Under the pieces are notes generated by a model. The model was not told where the DNA came from. It did not search any database and saw nothing but the letters and a program-made list of their open reading frames with translations. Positions 60,455 through 64,000 of a DNA stretch of 64,000 nucleotides are shown one piece after another; within the stretch, counting starts at the first letter, position 1, and each line of letters begins with the position of its first letter. A program made the translations under genes and the position numbers. Source of the DNA: Paracyclopina nana (taxonomy: Eukaryota; Arthropoda; Copepoda; Cyclopoida; Cyclopettidae); contig JAGUCH010000008.1 of assembly GCA_019096065.1 (NCBI GenBank), forward strand, positions 3,787,001 to 3,851,000, written 5' to 3'.

Positions 60455-63400
60455 TCATTTTGAGGCTTTGCAATTCGGTTTTTTTGCGCAAAAATAGCTG
60501 TATATAATGGTCGTGGTCCCAGCTTCTTGGCAAGGGATGATTGGCAGGCAAATCGTTCGTTTCATGGCATTGGCAGCAAATTTATGGCAGCAAATATAAA
60601 GTAAATCAAGCCAGCGTTGGTGTGTTTTGCAGAAGCTGTTGAATATTTTTCGTCGGAAGTCTCATTAAAAAGCTGCTGGCTTCGCGACAATCAGATCAAG
60701 TCATTCTCATATAAGCAGTGGCCGAGTTGCATTTTCTAGATTGTAGCGCGATAAATCAGGTGGATGATCTCTGCAAAATTTGAAGCCTTGGCTTAAAATA
60801 GGAGCTGCAGCAGTAAACTCCCGTTCAATTTTTGACAGAGGCCAGGCCTCGGCCTCCCTAGGTGGCGACAACCTTTGTAAATAGTCGCACAAACATTCCG
60901 GCCCTGTAGTCTAAACAGACAAAGTTCCAAAACTTTTTCCCCCTAAGAAACTGTTTGAATTTTGATGCCACAAAGGAGGGCTGGAGGACAACGAGAACTT
61001 CTTCTTTTGATGGCTCTTCAACCATAACCAATTGTCCTCCACGACAACGAGCTGGAATCCCAGATAAAAGATGCGCGCGCGATATTACCACGTTGGAATT
61101 TTTGCCGTTGACTTTTTTTTTGATCTGTCAGCAAAACACATGGTCACACCACAGAGAATGACAAACGCACATCAAACCCCCTTTTTCGCGTGTTTCCCGA
61201 GCACAATGAAAAAGTGCTTTTGTGTGGGTTTATGTTGCTGTAAAAATGACAATTATTATCATTGTGCGCTCAAGCCGCCGCCTATATGAGTGCGCTTGCC
61301 GCGCGATATGTGAAAAAACGGATGATCCATTCTAGCAGACAAAAGGGCGCGAGCTTATAATCTTCGTGTCACAAATGCACTTTGCCGCTGAAATTGTTTG
61401 CATTAAATGCCATGTCTGAAATCCATTATGTTTCTTAGCCAAGGAGTGAGTGGGGGTTTGTTGCTGTGTTCAATTGCCATTTTTCCTCCTCGGCCAAATG
61501 AGGTCAGAGAATGATCGTGGCATGTTCACTCAAAATTATGAGAACAATCATAATGGCTGGTGGGCTGTGGTAATCTTTTGATGATTCAAGGGGTCAAGTC
61601 AATTTGCAGTCAAAAAGTGACAGTAGTGGAAGTGGCCAAGTGACAAGCCTTGTCAGCTTTTTTTTTCTTGCTCTATTTGTAGATGTCCATTGTATGCTTT
61701 TTTAATGGGTTATGCCATAACTCAAGTCCTCTTGTTCTGCCAATTGAACGCTAATTATTGGTAACTCCTCCTCAGTGATGGATGAGCTGGCAGATTAAAT
61801 TGGCGATAATTTACAAAGGGGCCATTATATCCTATACGAATAATTCTGCTGTTCTAAAACACTTGAAGAATATCTATATAAAATGGCAAAAATACGCAAC
61901 AGTAGCGATCCGCTATCAAATCGATCAGACGTTTTCGCAGCTAAAAAATGTTGACAACTGTCATGAAACTACACTTGCTTGGTATTATGAAGCGTCGTTG
62001 TTCACTTTAAATCTGATACGATGCAGTAGCGGCGTATGTGAAAAATTCGTATATTGCGAATATGACGGCCAATTCGTCGTCTTTGCTCCCGCTCGAAAAA
62101 GGTGCCATGTAATTTGGATCACGTTCATTTGCTGCTGTCCAAAAAGCCCCAATATTAGGGAGGTGCCCCAAGTAGAAGACACGAACCACCAATCTTTACG
62201 TCGCCCTCGGGCCCCCTCGGGATCGTCCTCAGAAATATTTCTCCACACAACTAATTTAAAACTTAATTACGCTGAATAGCGGTCGTCGACCAACGACCCC
62301 TTTCAACTGTTGAAAACGAGGCTTTTCGGTGCTCCTTTTAATTTGTGGTGCACCTTGATGCATTGGCCTTAATTGCCCTCTTCAAAGACATCTCTCCTCC
62401 GCGGCGTAATGACCGCAGCGTGAGGCCGCGGCGGTTTAACGACGAAAATCCAAATAGTTTCCAATACTAGATGTAATGACAAATCCGAGCCTAATGAAAT
62501 TGCGATGGAGCTGAAATTTCACACTGGAGCCGGCTCCAAAAGTGTGGTTTTTCCTCGATTACCTCGGTTTGGCGCCACCTCCTCATTCCAAGTGTCACAA
62601 TTATCGTTTAGTAGTTGGACTTTTTTCCACAATTGCTGGCTTGAACCTACATTTAAGTGGGCTGAGCCGGACCTCCTCAAAGCACTACTTGCTTGATTTT
62701 TTTCGTTAATTCCCCTGTTGCATGAGTGAGCATCGTCATCATCTTCTGTCCGAGACTCGGGATTTATGGTTATTTCATTAATAATAAATCTGTTGGTTCC
62801 ATGCTTCGACTTGGACCCCCCAACGCGACCACTCAAAACTTGCATGAAGCAGATGAGTCGTATCATCGTTGTCAGAAAAGTTCCCCACTTCCATGGCAAC
62901 TCCAGCGTGGTTTTAATGAGATGCAAGAAGCTAAAAACGCTAATTAGGCATTTTATTCGCCTCGTTAGCTTGCTCAGAATCCGGAAGGCATTTCTGCTTG
63001 CGCGGGGTAGGCAACTTTTGGTCTGTAGTAGATCAAAACTCTTTTTCCCCGCAATGGCATTCTCCGGAAGTGTATCATTAGTAGCAAATGAGCTAATAAG
63101 TTTCCCAGGTAATCGACAATCAGGTAGCTGCAGCTCTCATGGAAAATGACCAATTTTTTACTCTACAGCACCAGGCAGTTGGAGAGCTGTGAAAAATGTC
63201 TGTAAACATGGCTCCCCCTTTCTGAAACAAAGCAGTCGTTATGGGCATGTGGTGGAAAAAAAGGCAACCAATCAAATCGTAGCAGTCATAAAAATGCGTG
63301 TTAGTTGTTGTCTGCACGCAAACTCATTCCTCTTCATCATTACACTCTATAATAGCGTATGCAGTGAGTATTGGACCCCCAGAGCTTTTGTCGTCCAAAA

Positions 63401-64000
63401 TACACCACCACTCGTGCTGTATTTTCAAAAAGCATTTCGTATACTTATTCGATTTTTTTCCTTCTCGTAAACTGAAGAGGTTGGTGAACGGCTTGCTCGG
63501 AGATTGTGTATCAAACTGTCAGACTGGAGATTTATGCTGGGCCAAACTCACGCTACAGCAGTGAGCTGTGTCCCACGGATGTCTCGCTGTATCTAATTTC
63601 CTTCTTCGAAATGCAACGCTGCTGCTACCCTGCGAGTTTCCGCGAAAGAGGTGGCCTTTTTCGAGCCAAGTGAGATTGCCACTGCCATTCCAAAAACCTC
63701 ATTCCCTCTGGAATTCCATGGACACAAAAGCCAACTCTGCGCGCAGAAGAGGGACGGAACCCCCCAAGAAATTAACTCTTTAATTGAAAGAACGGTCGGG
63801 TCTGTCACCTTTGGACGAGGGATGCCTGGATTTACGACCGACATTACACATTCTTCATTCAGAGCTTAACCACAATATGTAGCCAAGAGACCAAAGGGGA
63901 GCCCTCGCATGATACTTTGGAAAATATACCATCTTTGGGCTGCCAAATCCATTTTTCCCGCTTGCTTTTTTTTGCCGAGGATTCACGTAATACGCGAATG

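Larger units (their letters stand above)
56755..64000. other. region downstream of the SMYD gene; no supported gene
   Basis: The 3'UTR of the SMYD gene must start here, but its end is not visible. It contains the MITE at 58516-58922, a second short inverted-repeat element at 60226-60454, further CAGACGG motifs at 59874, and scattered TTTATGG motifs. A plus-strand open frame of 165 codons (61782-62279) has protein-like composition but no domain I recognise. Overlapping frames near 63593-63869 are also unexplained. Confidence 0.6.

Overview
The window looks like nuclear DNA of an arthropod, most probably a crustacean (a Daphnia-like branchiopod is my best guess from the protein sequences and the 50-66 bp introns; this is inference). 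It has split genes with GT-AG introns, very long introns full of AGC/CAG-type triplet repeats, no operons and about 45-48% G+C by eye.

Only two genes can be supported firmly. (1) On the minus strand, positions 51115 down to 25807, lie nine coding exons of homothorax (hth, the Meis/Prep TALE homeobox gene). They encode an alanine/histidine-rich N-terminus, the whole Meis/HM domain that binds Extradenticle, and the Ser/Gly/Pro-rich linker, 331 complete codons in all. The splice phases agree at every junction. The homeodomain exons are not in the window: exon 9 ends in phase 1 and the following intron runs at least 25.8 kb to the left edge. (2) On the plus strand, 54545-56754, lies a complete six-exon SET/MYND-domain gene of the arthropod SmydA type (530 codons plus stop). 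The two genes are divergent, with 3.4 kb between their start codons. That interval holds a CpG-rich stretch (about 51360-52400) that is the likely hth promoter/5'UTR region.

Layout: 1-25806 intron 9 of hth; 25807-51115 exons 9 to 1 with introns of 0.9 to 7.5 kb; 51116-54544 divergent intergenic/promoter region; 54545-56754 SMYD gene; 56755-64000 no recognisable gene, but mobile-element remnants.

The most interesting content is non-coding. The introns of hth hold three perfect copies of the Exd-Hth (Pbx-Meis/Prep) decamer TGATTGACAG, two mirrored TGTCA/TGACA dyads in intron 2, several Exd-Hox type TGATNNAT sites and an apparent excess of TTTATGG. Together they suggest auto- and Hox-dependent regulation of this locus. 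Two copies of one PIF/Harbinger-like MITE family (40251-40687 and 58516-58922) can be delimited to the base, with terminal inverted repeats and TAA target-site duplications. I found no RNA gene, CRISPR array or complete autonomous transposon. All motif counts were made by eye.
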